NCBI RefSeq assembly: GCF_046195335.1
Contig: NZ_CP176093.1
DNA from: Methanospirillum lacunae
GTDB lineage: Archaea > Halobacteriota > Methanomicrobia > Methanomicrobiales > Methanospirillaceae
Direction: 5' to 3' (one strand)
Length of the DNA stretch: 64,000 nucleotides
Below are positions 26,797 through 35,845 of the stretch, in pieces; within the stretch, counting starts at the first letter, position 1; each line of letters starts with the position of its first letter. Below the pieces are notes generated by a model. It made no database searches, was not told the origin of the DNA, and saw only the letters and a list, made by a program, of their open reading frames with translations. The position numbers and the translations under genes were made by a program.

Positions 26797-27632
26797 TTGT
26801 TCAATCTCTGATATGATAAGATAAAAATCCGGGTATATAGACTTAACTCATCATTGGTATAAGTGTATTGAGTGGTTATCCCAACGTCATATCTCAAGAA
26901 GCCTGATCTATGTGGGTTTTTATCTGTACGATGATTTTGTTGTTATACACTCGCTTACCGCTTAAAGAAGGAAACTAATTTTCTCACACCTGGAATGTCC
27001 AATATCCTGGCTCTATTTTAAAAAATAAGGTATATATGATCTATCCCGATTTGTTGGATATCACCTCTTAATAATAAGGCTGTATTCACAATAGTTTGCA
27101 AAAAAACCTCCGAATATCGTTTTTATAACGGGGTGTAAGGAAGTGTTAAGATCAGGGTGATGTGTTTATCGTATTAGTGCCAGATCCTGCAATAGCGTCC
27201 TTTTGTATGAATACTTGGGGTTTCTCATATTTGGGATATTTCTCAATTTTGTATCTATAGTTTTTATCATCTTAACCTGATTTTGTTAGGTGTGATGGCT
27301 CTGGCAAGTTTCTCTTTTCATTACCTCTCTGAAAAGAATGGCACCGTTTGTCCTGATTATCTCCCGTTTTTGTAAATTCGGGCTTACCATTTTTGATTAT
27401 TGTTTAAGGAAATTTGGTTTTTTGAAGGGTATTCGGAGAAAAAAGTCTATTCTTCGAGAGAACCAGATGGTATAAACAATTTGTGAAAAAAAGGTTATTC
27501 AAATTCTGATGAACTGACTGAAAGTTTCCTCGTTCCCAGCTCTCAATGATCAGGGTTCCTGACAAGTAATAGGACAAAAATAAGCGATTGAGAAAGATAA
27601 GTACAAAATTTTCTGTTCCTCATTACATCTTC
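26797..27632. other. 836-bp region without a recognisable gene
   Basis: I find no convincing open reading frame on either strand and no RNA gene. Apart from the subtilase promoter at its left end, it holds A+T-rich sequence with short poly-A and poly-T runs. A 12-base string (TTCGGGCTTACC) also occurs near 10175 and near 27377. The segment around 27071-27095 looks a little like an insertion-sequence end, but no partner end or transposase piece is seen. Confidence 0.5.
26834..26841 (-). promoter_or_regulatory. Candidate TATA box of the subtilase gene
   Basis: On the minus strand the sequence CTATATACC lies about 40 bases before the ATG at 26796. Archaeal transcription starts about 25 bases after the TATA centre, which would give a leader of about 15 bases. 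There is no other strong TATA element in the last 60 bases before the gene. Confidence 0.45.
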
Positions 27633-29072
27633 TTATTGTAATGGACACGTGATTACCTGGTGGTTATTTTTGTCTCCTCTCCCAATTCCTTTGTAAATAA
27701 AACCTAAATTAATATACTGGTCAGGATCTACAATATTTCGCCCATCTATTATTATTGGACATTCTTTTTTCATCACTTTCCTGATCTCCTGAGAATTCAA
27801 TGACAGGTATTCCCGATGTCCGGTAAAGATTACGACAGCATCAGCTCCAGTCAGCACTTCTTCAAGCGATGATGAAATTAATGTGCCCTTTACCCAGGGA
27901 TCATGAACTCTGACCTCCGCACCTACCTCAAGACATCGCTTGTAAAAGAGTTCTGATGGGGAATTTCTGGCATCATCAGTATTGGCAAGAAATGCCCATC
28001 CCAATAAAGCAACACGACTCCCTCTTATCTCCTTATGAATCCGTTTCAGCCCGTCTTTGAGCAGGTGGAACATATGATCAGGCATAAAGTCATTGATTTT
28101 ACGGGCAGTAACAAAGAGTGAATCAGTACCAGATGGAAAATCCAGTGGTTCTATCCCTGATGCCTGCACTCCCCGTTCCAGATGATATGTATCCTTCGTC
28201 AGACAGTGCCCACCGACTCCTGCTCCTGGCCAGAGGATTGCCCGGGTTATTCCATCCCCTTTGAGTGAGTCAACACCGGCCCTGACATCGTAAAAGTTCA
28301 CCCCCATTGCTTCGCAATAGAGTGCCAACTGGTTTGCTGCAGCTATCTGGAGATCACGCAGTGTATTCTCGGCTGTTTTTGTAACCTCTGCTGCAGTGGC
28401 GGTCATCTGGATTACTTTCCCTTTAGTTAGCACCATTGAATAGAGTTCACAGGCCCTGCTAGTACTAATCTCATCGATTCCCCCAACGATCCTATCATGT
28501 TCCTGGATGTTCTGGATTAATCTTCCAACCATCACCCGTTCCGGAGCATGAGCGAGTGCGAAATCTTTTCCTGCAACCAGTCCTGATTTTTCCTCAAGAA
28601 TTTTTCGTGCAATACCAATTGTGGTTCCCGGGGTGATCGTAGACTCAAGCACAATAAGAATCCCTTTGGTCAGGTAGCGACCAACCTGTCTGATACCTTC
28701 TTCAAGTGCCGAAAAATCAGGAATTAAATCCAGCGGGTTTAAAAATGGTGTCTGAATTGCAATCGTTACAGCATCGCATGAACGGATAATGGAAAAATCA
28801 TCGGTACATCTGAATTTCTTTAAGGCAATTACTTCTTTGAGCAGCCCGGGAAGGTTCGGCTCTTCTCCCTTCAGGGGAAGTTCTCCGGCATTGAGCATGG
28901 ATATTTTATACCCTGAACTTAATGAATTTCGTTGCAGACCATATACCATCTTGACTGAAGGGACATGTGCAAAAAGCAGAGCTGCAGGAATCCCAACATA
29001 CCCCATTCCTATCACTCCGATTGTTTGAATCGGACCCCGCTGCTGGATGATCTTCTGAAGGTGATCAATCAT
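27633..29072 (-). CDS. UDP-HexNAc 6-dehydrogenase (WbpA/WecC family)
   Basis: The 479-residue protein has the NAD motif GVIGMGYVG (19-27), the ESTITPGTT segment (143-151) and the catalytic Cys C290 in GAGVGGHCLTKDTYHL. It oxidises C6 of a UDP-N-acetylhexosamine to the uronic acid in two steps. It is the last gene of a WbpB/E/D-like set with which it completes the route to UDP-2,3-diacetamido-2,3-dideoxy-glucuronate. It overlaps the oxidoreductase gene by 4 bp. The context favours the WbpA (UDP-GlcNAc) function over the WecC (UDP-ManNAc) function. Confidence 0.87.
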   Translation of the reverse strand: MIDHLQKIIQQRGPIQTIGVIGMGYVGIPAALLFAHVPSVKMVYGLQRNSLSSGYKISMLNAGELPLKGEEPNLPGLLKEVIALKKFRCTDDFSIIRSCDAVTIAIQTPFLNPLDLIPDFSALEEGIRQVGRYLTKGILIVLESTITPGTTIGIARKILEEKSGLVAGKDFALAHAPERVMVGRLIQNIQEHDRIVGGIDEISTSRACELYSMVLTKGKVIQMTATAAEVTKTAENTLRDLQIAAANQLALYCEAMGVNFYDVRAGVDSLKGDGITRAILWPGAGVGGHCLTKDTYHLERGVQASGIEPLDFPSGTDSLFVTARKINDFMPDHMFHLLKDGLKRIHKEIRGSRVALLGWAFLANTDDARNSPSELFYKRCLEVGAEVRVHDPWVKGTLISSSLEEVLTGADAVVIFTGHREYLSLNSQEIRKVMKKECPIIIDGRNIVDPDQYINLGFIYKGIGRGDKNNHQVITCPLQ

Positions 29073-29983
29073 TGTTTCATCTGGTTTGTGATAATTTCAC
29101 ACATTTCTATATTCTCAAGTGCCTGTATCGGGGTGACCGGAAAGGGAGTACTCGTTTTTATACAGGAGAGAAATGTTTGTAGTTCTTCCCGGAGAGGTTC
29201 TTTTTTTGCAACCTGTACTTTTTCAACAATATTCTCCTGCACGTACCGTTCATTTTCTACATTATATTTCCCGGGCTTTCGATACACATATACCTCCTGT
29301 GTCATAAAATCCCCTTCTATGGTCATATCTTCCTGTTCTATGTGAATCATCCTAATCTTTTTTGATGATTTTCGACTTGCTGAAACCTGTATTATTGATT
29401 GATTATATCTCATCTGGACTGAAGCGACATCTTCAGTGCCCATTGCATGAATCAAAGGTGTTCCTGAAAAAAGAGAATGAAGAATGATATCAATATCATG
29501 TATCATGAGGTCTTCAACGATATTACTTGTTCCTGATAATCTGTTGGATGCAGGATTGTGACGTTTTAACTCGACAAAAAGGGGATCCTTGATCATATTT
29601 TTTATTTCTGAAACGATTGGATTAAACCTCTCTATGTGGCCAACTCCAATGATTATATCCCTTGAAATGAGTTCAATAAGTTTCTTGGCCTCTTCTGCTC
29701 TCTGACAGAGTGGTTTTTCGATGAGAATATGGTTATCCTCTTTTAGGAGTTCCCATACTGTGTTGAAATGGTATGGTGTTGGAACGCAAACACTGACTGC
29801 ATCTACTTCATGGATAAGTTCTCTGATATTTGATGCAGCAAAGGCGCCATAATCCTTGGATACCTGATTTGTAGCGTCTTTTTGCAGGTCATATACATAT
29901 ACATCTCCAACTTCTTTGAGTTCAGAATACACCCTGACGTGGTTTTTTCCCATCTGTCCGGTTCCGATTACTCCTACATCCAT
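29069..29983 (-). CDS. Gfo/Idh/MocA oxidoreductase, WbpB/WlbA-like
   Basis: The 304-residue protein has the N-terminal cofactor motif GVIGTGQMG (4-12) and the active-site lysine segment ILIEKPLC (about 87-94). WbpB/WlbA oxidises C3 of UDP-GlcNAcA to the 3-keto sugar. The next gene upstream is the matching C3 aminotransferase, and the stop of that gene directly abuts this ATG. The dehydrogenase downstream overlaps by 4 bp. A second protein of this family is at 55204, in the amidino-sugar block. Confidence 0.85.
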   Translation of the reverse strand: MDVGVIGTGQMGKNHVRVYSELKEVGDVYVYDLQKDATNQVSKDYGAFAASNIRELIHEVDAVSVCVPTPYHFNTVWELLKEDNHILIEKPLCQRAEEAKKLIELISRDIIIGVGHIERFNPIVSEIKNMIKDPLFVELKRHNPASNRLSGTSNIVEDLMIHDIDIILHSLFSGTPLIHAMGTEDVASVQMRYNQSIIQVSASRKSSKKIRMIHIEQEDMTIEGDFMTQEVYVYRKPGKYNVENERYVQENIVEKVQVAKKEPLREELQTFLSCIKTSTPFPVTPIQALENIEMCEIITNQMKQ

Positions 29984-31072
29984 TTATTCAGCCTCGTTAA
30001 TTGTCTGGCATATGTATGATAACTCTTCAGTTGAGAGTCCAGGCCAGACTGGAATACTCAGAATTTCATTAGCAAGCCGGGTAGATACCGGTGCTTCATC
30101 TCCTTTTATTCTCCCTTGATAAACCGGTTGTTTATGTACTGGTGTCGGGTAATGAATTGCAGTACCAATCCCTGCTCTTGAAAGTGCCTGAATCAGATCA
30201 TCCCGGGAGAGGTCGCACTCAGGAAGTATGCGGATTGCATACTGATGGAAGACATGTTCACATCCCGGTCTTATTGTCGGGCAGATAATGCCAGCACGGT
30301 TGATATGAGTCTGATAGAATTCTGCGTTTTCTGTCCTCATTTTGTTGAGATCAGGGAGTTTTTTTAATTGTATTCTCCCAATTGCAGCACCGATATTAGT
30401 TAACCGGTAATTATACCCAATCATAATATGGGTGTACTTAATTTCCTGCCCGTGGTTGATTAACAGTCTTGCGCGTCGTGCAAATGCCTCATCATGCGCT
30501 GTGATCATCCCTCCTTCTCCTGTCGTCATATTTTTTGTAGGATAAAATGAAAAACAACCTGCCATTCCAAATGTTCCGACAGTATTACCGTGATACCTGG
30601 CACCATGTGCCTGGGCACAATCTTCTATCAGAGTAAGGCAGTGGTCTTCACAGATCTGACGGAGTGGTTCAAGATCACATGACTGACCAAAAAGATGCAC
30701 TGGAATTATCGCACGTGTTTTTGGGGTTATCTGTTCAAGTACCGATTCGGGATTAATGCAATAAAAGGTATCATCAACATCGGCGATAACTGGTGATGCA
30801 TTGCACATGCTGATCGAGGTTGCTGTTGCTATAAAAGTGAAAGCTGGCAGGATTACTTCATCGCCTGCATTGATTCCCGCAGATAAAAGTGCTGTATGAA
30901 GGGCAGAAGTTCCAGAACTGGTTGCAATAGAATGATTTGATCCAATAAATCTGGAGAATGCAGTCTCAAATTTTGTGACTTCCTGCCCACTGGCAAGCAT
31001 CCCCGATCTGATTACCTCTGCTGCTGCGATCGCTTCATCTTCCCCGACTGAAGGTTTGGCAATTGGAATCAT
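29984..31072 (-). CDS. DegT-family C3 aminotransferase, WbpE/WlbC-like
   Basis: The 362-residue PLP enzyme shows SSGTSALHTAL (52-62), IEDCAQAHG (149-157) and the Schiff-base lysine K180 in FYPTKNMTTGEGG. The CAQAHG form is common in WbpE-type enzymes. It aminates the C3 keto group made by the adjacent oxidoreductase. It overlaps the N-acetyltransferase gene by 4 bp. Three DegT-family aminotransferases occur in this window (also 13643 and 53198), each in a different sugar operon. Confidence 0.86.
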   Translation of the reverse strand: MIPIAKPSVGEDEAIAAAEVIRSGMLASGQEVTKFETAFSRFIGSNHSIATSSGTSALHTALLSAGINAGDEVILPAFTFIATATSISMCNASPVIADVDDTFYCINPESVLEQITPKTRAIIPVHLFGQSCDLEPLRQICEDHCLTLIEDCAQAHGARYHGNTVGTFGMAGCFSFYPTKNMTTGEGGMITAHDEAFARRARLLINHGQEIKYTHIMIGYNYRLTNIGAAIGRIQLKKLPDLNKMRTENAEFYQTHINRAGIICPTIRPGCEHVFHQYAIRILPECDLSRDDLIQALSRAGIGTAIHYPTPVHKQPVYQGRIKGDEAPVSTRLANEILSIPVWPGLSTEELSYICQTINEAE

Positions 31073-31665
31073 CGTGCAGTTTCCTTTGGAAGAGGTTTGT
31101 GGCGTGCTGGAGAACCAATTGCAAGCATACCTGCAGGAACGTCTTTGGTTACTACTGATCCTGCTGCAACAAGGGCATCTTCTTCAATTGTCACACCTGG
31201 AAGGATGGTAACATTTGCCCCGATTCGCGCTCTGTCATATATGATAGGACCTTCCATTATGGCATTTCTACTTGGTGGGTACTTGTCATTTGTCAGGACT
31301 GTGTTCGGTCCGATAAAGACATCGTCTTTTATAGTTGTATGAGTTGGGATATATACAAGACTCTGGAGGTTCACCCGATCTCCAATGGTTGTATATCCTT
31401 CGATGATTGATCCTGTTCCGATTGAAACCTGATTCCCGAGAATTGTCTTTTCCCGGATCATCACATTATGCCCGGATGAAAACGATTCACCTATAGTTAC
31501 ATCTGCATATATGGTTGTTCCCGGGCGGATTACAGCATTATCTCCGATTGTACATCCGGTAAATACATCTAATCCCAGGTGATACCTGGCCGGAAAGCCT
31601 AGAAAGACTGGATTGAAGAGAGTGATATTTTTTCCAAGATTATTGGTTCCGTAATTCTGCATAGT
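31069..31665 (-). CDS. Hexapeptide N-acetyltransferase, WbpD/WlbB-like
   Basis: The protein of about 198 residues is made of beta-helix hexapeptide turns (IGDNAVIRPGTTI, IGTGSIIEGYTTIG, IGPNTVLTNDKYPP) and ends in the ASGSV-like AAGSVVTKDVP and GSPARHKP tail. WbpD acetylates the C3 amine of the diamino uronate. I use the ATG at 31665, since the only longer start is a TTG at 31731 that adds 22 residues unlike the family. It is the first gene of the Wbp-like operon and is divergent from the GT2 gene at 31842. Confidence 0.82.
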   Translation of the reverse strand, partial: TMQNYGTNNLGKNITLFNPVFLGFPARYHLGLDVFTGCTIGDNAVIRPGTTIYADVTIGESFSSGHNVMIREKTILGNQVSIGTGSIIEGYTTIGDRVNLQSLVYIPTHTTIKDDVFIGPNTVLTNDKYPPSRNAIMEGPIIYDRARIGANVTILPGVTIEEDALVAAGSVVTKDVPAGMLAIGSPARHKPLPKETAR

Positions 31666-31841
31666 ATTTGCCCAAAAAATAATATGGTTACGTTTAAGGA
31701 AAAATAATTCTGGTATTATCGTTTGTTTCAAGATATTAATCTACTATTTGATTGATTTTTCTTTCTGTTCCTCAACCGGTATATTAAGGAATATTTAGTC
31801 CACAATTTATCCCGGTTCTGAAAATTTTATGCTGATATTTT

Positions 31842-32834
31842 ATGTCAGATCAACCAGTACAATATTGGTGGGATGAACTGGGGATGTATCAAGAAAAAAA
31901 AATCGCCGTTGTTGTTCCGGCATATAAAGAAGAAGTACTTATTGAGCGAACATTATTTTCAATCCCTGATTTTGTGGATCGGGTTTATGCAGTAGATGAT
32001 GCATCTCCTGATAGAACCGGAATATTGATAGATGCATATGCTCAGAAGGACTCGAAGATTATACCGATTCATCATTCTCTCAATAAAGGAGTCGGGGGAG
32101 CAATAGTCTCCGGGTATAAGCAGGCACTAGAAGACGGGATGGATATAGTGACTGTGATGGCAGGGGATAACCAAATGGATCCTACCTTTCTTCCAGAACT
32201 TCTTGATCCGGTTGTTAAAGGTGAGGTTGATTATTCAGTTGGAAACCGGCTTATAAATGAGAAATTTCGCCAGGGAATGTCAAAATGGAGATTTGTGGGG
32301 AATTCAGTATTAACTCTGCTTACGAAGATTGCATCTGGATATTGGCAACTTATGGATCCCCAGAATGGGTATACGGCTATTTCCCGCAGGGCTCTTGAGA
32401 CGATTACTCTAGATGCAATCTATCCACGATATGGATATTGTAATGATCTACTGGTGTGGCTGAATACATTTGGTTTTCGGGTCCGGAATGTCCCCCACCC
32501 GGCAAGGTATGGGATTGAAAGGTCAAAGATAAAGTATTCTTCTTACATTGTCCGTTTGTCATGGCTGCTATTCAATGCCTTTTTTTGGAGACTTAAAACA
32601 AAATATGTATTGCTCAGTTTTCACCCACTGGTTTTCTTTTATCTCTTTGGATTTTTCTTTAGTTTTTTAGGTTTCCTATTTGGAATCTATGCAATGTATT
32701 TCAAATTCCTGTTAAAGAATGAGATATTTGTTCCAGCTGTTGTCTCGGTTATATTATTTGCCCTTGGTGTCCAGTTTATATTATTTGCAATGCTTTTTGA
32801 CATGCAGGAAGAGAATAATGGAACATGGTATTAG
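31842..32834 (+). CDS. DPM-like GT2 glycosyltransferase with two C-terminal membrane helices
   Basis: The 330-residue protein has the GT-A segments VVVPAYKEEVLIERTL and VDDASPDRTG (about 46-55), then MAGDNQMDP with the donor-site acidic residues. The last about 80 residues hold two hydrophobic helices (from FHPLVFFYLFGFFF onward). Proteins of this class make dolichyl-phosphate-linked sugars or start lipid-linked glycans. It lies next to the diacetamido-uronate operon, divergently transcribed, so a role with that sugar is possible. Downstream lies a 259-bp gap before the exporter genes. Confidence 0.85.
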   Translation: MSDQPVQYWWDELGMYQEKKIAVVVPAYKEEVLIERTLFSIPDFVDRVYAVDDASPDRTGILIDAYAQKDSKIIPIHHSLNKGVGGAIVSGYKQALEDGMDIVTVMAGDNQMDPTFLPELLDPVVKGEVDYSVGNRLINEKFRQGMSKWRFVGNSVLTLLTKIASGYWQLMDPQNGYTAISRRALETITLDAIYPRYGYCNDLLVWLNTFGFRVRNVPHPARYGIERSKIKYSSYIVRLSWLLFNAFFWRLKTKYVLLSFHPLVFFYLFGFFFSFLGFLFGIYAMYFKFLLKNEIFVPAVVSVILFALGVQFILFAMLFDMQEENNGTWY

Positions 32835-32900
32835 TCCTGGATTCATTTTACCAAAGTTTTTAGCCTATTATTTAGTATCAATGGATTGTAGATAGAACTG

Positions 32901-32909
32901 TTATATATG
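32901..32909 (+). promoter_or_regulatory. TATA-like element in the gap before the second exporter operon
   Basis: TTATATATG lies about 190 bp before the permease start. Another TATA-like stretch at 33061-33068 lies about 30 bp before the ATG at 33094 and would give an almost leaderless transcript. Either could drive the long plus-strand operon; the sequence alone does not decide. Confidence 0.3.
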
Positions 32910-33093
32910 ATATCTTATTTGTACACAGAATGGAGTTTGTCGATTTCGATTAATGATTTGGTATACCATATAATAGAACATGATATATCTATTAATTGGT
33001 GAATAAGCGATTATGAACTACCAGATCCCATTTCATACTTAACGCGAAAAATATGTACATCCTTATATTCTTTGTATCCGTATATAAGTCATC

Positions 33094-33924
33094 ATGAATG
33101 ATCATCCCCATCACCGGTTTATACGCCCTCCTGGGAAAGGGATTAATATTAACGTACCGGAACTTTGGGCGTATCGTGAACTTCTTTTTTATCTGGCATG
33201 GAGAGAGGTGAAAATCCGGTATAAACAGACAGCTATGGGTGCGGGATGGGCAGTTCTTCAACCCCTGTTTACGATGATAATTTTTACACTTCTCTTTGGG
33301 AGACTGGCAAAAATGCCTTCTGATGGGGTTCCTTATCCTCTTTTCTCCTTTACTGGATTGATCCTCTGGATATTCTTTAGCAATGCCTTGAGTCACGCTT
33401 CAACTAGTATGGTGGACAATGCTCAAATGCTATCAAAGGTCTATTTTCCAAGAATTTTTTTCCCTGCAGCACCGGTGATATCCGGATTACTTGATTACTT
33501 TATTTCACTTCTGGTTCTTTTTGCCTTGATGGTCATATATGGATTTGCTCCTTCAGTCGGTATCCTTTTACTCCCAGTAATTCTCGGGGGTACAATCCTC
33601 TTTGCAATAGGTCTTGGGTGTATCCTCTCATCTGTCTGTGTGAAATACCGGGATGTCCAGTTTGCACTTCCTTTTTTTATCCAATTGGCGATGTTTGCTT
33701 CACCGGTTATTTATCCGGTAAGTATGGTTCCTGATAATCTTCAATGGCTGTTGTATCTTAATCCAATGACGGGGCTCCTAGATCTCCATCGGTCGGTTCT
33801 TCTTGGTCATATGGCGCCCGATTTGAACGGATTTATTGTAGCAATTGGGATCAGTATTCTGGTTTTCGTCCTTGGAGTTGTCTATCTGAAAAAAACTGAA
33901 TATTATTTTGCAGATCTCATATGA
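33094..33924 (+). CDS. wzm: ABC-2 type polysaccharide export permease (second Wzm-like)
   Basis: The 276-residue membrane protein carries REVKIRYKQTAMGAGWAVLQ near its N-terminus and six hydrophobic segments. The late segment LYLNPMTGLLDLHRSVLLG is the counterpart of ALNPMTAIVEVFRYAFLG in the first Wzm at 11557. It forms the export channel for a lipid-linked glycan. It heads the long plus-strand operon and overlaps the ATPase gene by 4 bp. Two complete exporters in one region imply two distinct exported glycans, or one for lipid-linked intermediates. Confidence 0.92.
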   Translation: MNDHPHHRFIRPPGKGININVPELWAYRELLFYLAWREVKIRYKQTAMGAGWAVLQPLFTMIIFTLLFGRLAKMPSDGVPYPLFSFTGLILWIFFSNALSHASTSMVDNAQMLSKVYFPRIFFPAAPVISGLLDYFISLLVLFALMVIYGFAPSVGILLLPVILGGTILFAIGLGCILSSVCVKYRDVQFALPFFIQLAMFASPVIYPVSMVPDNLQWLLYLNPMTGLLDLHRSVLLGHMAPDLNGFIVAIGISILVFVLGVVYLKKTEYYFADLI

Positions 33925-35213
33925 ATAATAAAAAACCTATTATCTCTGTTAGAAACCTTACGAAAACCTACCAAATAGGAAGGAAAAGAGAAAAGTACAA
34001 AAGATTCTCGGAGTCAGTCACCGATGCATTGATGCATCCTGGTTTTTTGTTGTCATCCAGTAAGAATAATAAGAAATCGTTTAATGCTCTCCACGATATT
34101 TCATTTGATGTATATCCGGGTGAAGTTGTTGGAATTATAGGTCCGAATGGAGCAGGAAAATCCACGCTGCTTAAAATTCTTTCAGGAATTACTTTTCCCT
34201 CTTCCGGTGAAATTGAATTGAATGGCCGGGTTGGAAGTTTACTTGAGGTAGGTACTGGATTCCACCCTGAATTAACCGGCCGGGAGAATATTTATTTTAA
34301 TGGTTCAGTTCTTGGAATGACCCGACGGGAAGTTGATGAAAAATTTGATGAGATCGTGAAATTTTCAGGCATTGAAAATTTTTTGGATACACCGGTAAAG
34401 CGCTATTCAAGTGGTATGGCGGTAAGGCTTGGGTTTGCCGTTGCAGCACATATGGATCCTGAGATTCTTGTCGTTGATGAGGTGCTAGCAGTTGGAGATG
34501 GGGAATTTCAGAAAAAATGTTTGGGAAAAATGGAAGAAGTGGCAAAGGCAGGAAGAACTGTCTTATTTGTAAGTCATAATCTATCTGCGATAAACCGGTT
34601 GACTGATTCATGTATTGTACTAAATAAAGGCCAGATAGTTTTTAATGGCCCGACTGGTAAGGCGGTTGATTATTATACACAATCCATATCAACCCAAGAG
34701 GTAGTACATAAAATAGATGGTTTGGTATGCTTTATTCTGCGAAGTAATGCAAAAGCACAATTTATTCAGATCTCTGTTTTTAATTCGCGAGAACAGTTAT
34801 CCCGGGTCATTTATTACCAGGAACATTTTGAAATTCGAATGCAAATCCTCGTAAATGAATTAATCCCTATTGCTTATATTGGCTTTATCATTGAAAATTC
34901 CAGGGGAGAGGGGATCATGCGGGTGACTGATGATGATATTAAGAAACCGCTCCTTTCCAGTTTGTCTTCAGGAACATATGAGATTCGGTTTAAAATGCCT
35001 GAAAAATTGTTACCTCCTGGAAAATATTCTCTATATATATTCATTGGACCATACATTGATGAACGTTTTAATGCAATCTCATTTGAGATTATGGATGTGG
35101 AATCCAGGCGAGCAATGATGAATCCTCCGGATAACCGATCTTACTATGACTATCCTGTTGCTCCGGAAATCACGTGGGAAGCGATTAATATTTCAAATGA
35201 AGGAAAAATATGA
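33921..35213 (+). CDS. wzt: Polysaccharide ABC exporter ATPase with C-terminal domain (second Wzt-like)
   Basis: The 430-residue protein has Walker A GPNGAGKST (74-82), the signature YSSGM, Walker B EILVVDEVLAVGD and the SHN switch. The ATPase part is nearly the same as in the first Wzt (for example EVGTGFHPELTGRENI in both). The C-terminal about 160 residues differ strongly from that protein, as expected if each binds a different glycan end. A 20-residue insertion (about 24-55) between the first two strands is lysine- and serine-rich. It overlaps the deacetylase gene downstream by 4 bp. Confidence 0.92.
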   Translation: MNNKKPIISVRNLTKTYQIGRKREKYKRFSESVTDALMHPGFLLSSSKNNKKSFNALHDISFDVYPGEVVGIIGPNGAGKSTLLKILSGITFPSSGEIELNGRVGSLLEVGTGFHPELTGRENIYFNGSVLGMTRREVDEKFDEIVKFSGIENFLDTPVKRYSSGMAVRLGFAVAAHMDPEILVVDEVLAVGDGEFQKKCLGKMEEVAKAGRTVLFVSHNLSAINRLTDSCIVLNKGQIVFNGPTGKAVDYYTQSISTQEVVHKIDGLVCFILRSNAKAQFIQISVFNSREQLSRVIYYQEHFEIRMQILVNELIPIAYIGFIIENSRGEGIMRVTDDDIKKPLLSSLSSGTYEIRFKMPEKLLPPGKYSLYIFIGPYIDERFNAISFEIMDVESRRAMMNPPDNRSYYDYPVAPEITWEAINISNEGKI

Positions 35214-35839
35214 AAGTATTAGCAATTGGTGCACATGCTGATGATGTAGAACTGGGTTGTGGGGGTACATTACTCCGTCATAGGAATGCAGGGGATGAGA
35301 TCTACATAACAGTTGTAACACACTCTGGATACACCAGTACCAATAAAAATCTGGTCCGCCATAAAGAGACTGCTCTGGAGGAGGGTAAAAGGAGTGCATC
35401 GATTTTAAAAGCCCAATTTTTGTGTCTTGAAAAAGAACCTCTGGTTCTGGTACCGAATGAAAAATTGGTCCTTGAACTGGATGAGGTTATTAATCGTATT
35501 AAGCCTGATAGAATCTATGTTCATCGTTCATCAGATAATCATAGTGATCATGCAGCAGTCGGGTATGTGGCAATAAGAGCTGCCAGAAAATGTGATTCGG
35601 TTTTCTTGTATCGGAGTAACTGGTACATTATGGATAATGGAGCCGAAGATAAATATTATGTGGATATATCTGATTGTATTGAGCAGAAAAAGGAATTAAT
35701 TGCGGTTTTTGAATCAGAAATGAAAGCTGTAAATTACTCGTGGATTGACTTTGTAATAAAACAAAATTCAGCAGCCGGGGCTAAGATTGGCGTTGATTAT
35801 GCTGAGACTTTTCAGATGGTCAAGATGATCTGGAGATAA
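35210..35839 (+). CDS. PIG-L (LmbE)-family de-N-acetylase
   Basis: The 209-residue protein has the zinc motif AHADDVELG (H9, D11, D12) and the second metal/catalytic segment HRSSDNHSDHAAVG (105-118). Members remove N-acetyl groups from GlcNAc-type sugars or small metabolites, often sugar nucleotides or lipid-linked sugars. It lies between the exporter ATPase (4-bp overlap) and a WbqC-like gene. In this operon it could deacetylate an amino sugar before later modification, which is inference. Confidence 0.88.
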   Translation: MKVLAIGAHADDVELGCGGTLLRHRNAGDEIYITVVTHSGYTSTNKNLVRHKETALEEGKRSASILKAQFLCLEKEPLVLVPNEKLVLELDEVINRIKPDRIYVHRSSDNHSDHAAVGYVAIRAARKCDSVFLYRSNWYIMDNGAEDKYYVDISDCIEQKKELIAVFESEMKAVNYSWIDFVIKQNSAAGAKIGVDYAETFQMVKMIWR

Positions 35840-35845
35840 CAAGTA

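Noticed and set aside
27060..27130. Possible insertion-sequence end in the empty region
   Set aside because: No second inverted end, no target duplication and no transposase fragment are seen.
32992..33396. Minus-strand 134-codon frame over the second Wzm start
   Set aside because: It lies antisense to a clear permease gene and has no family likeness.
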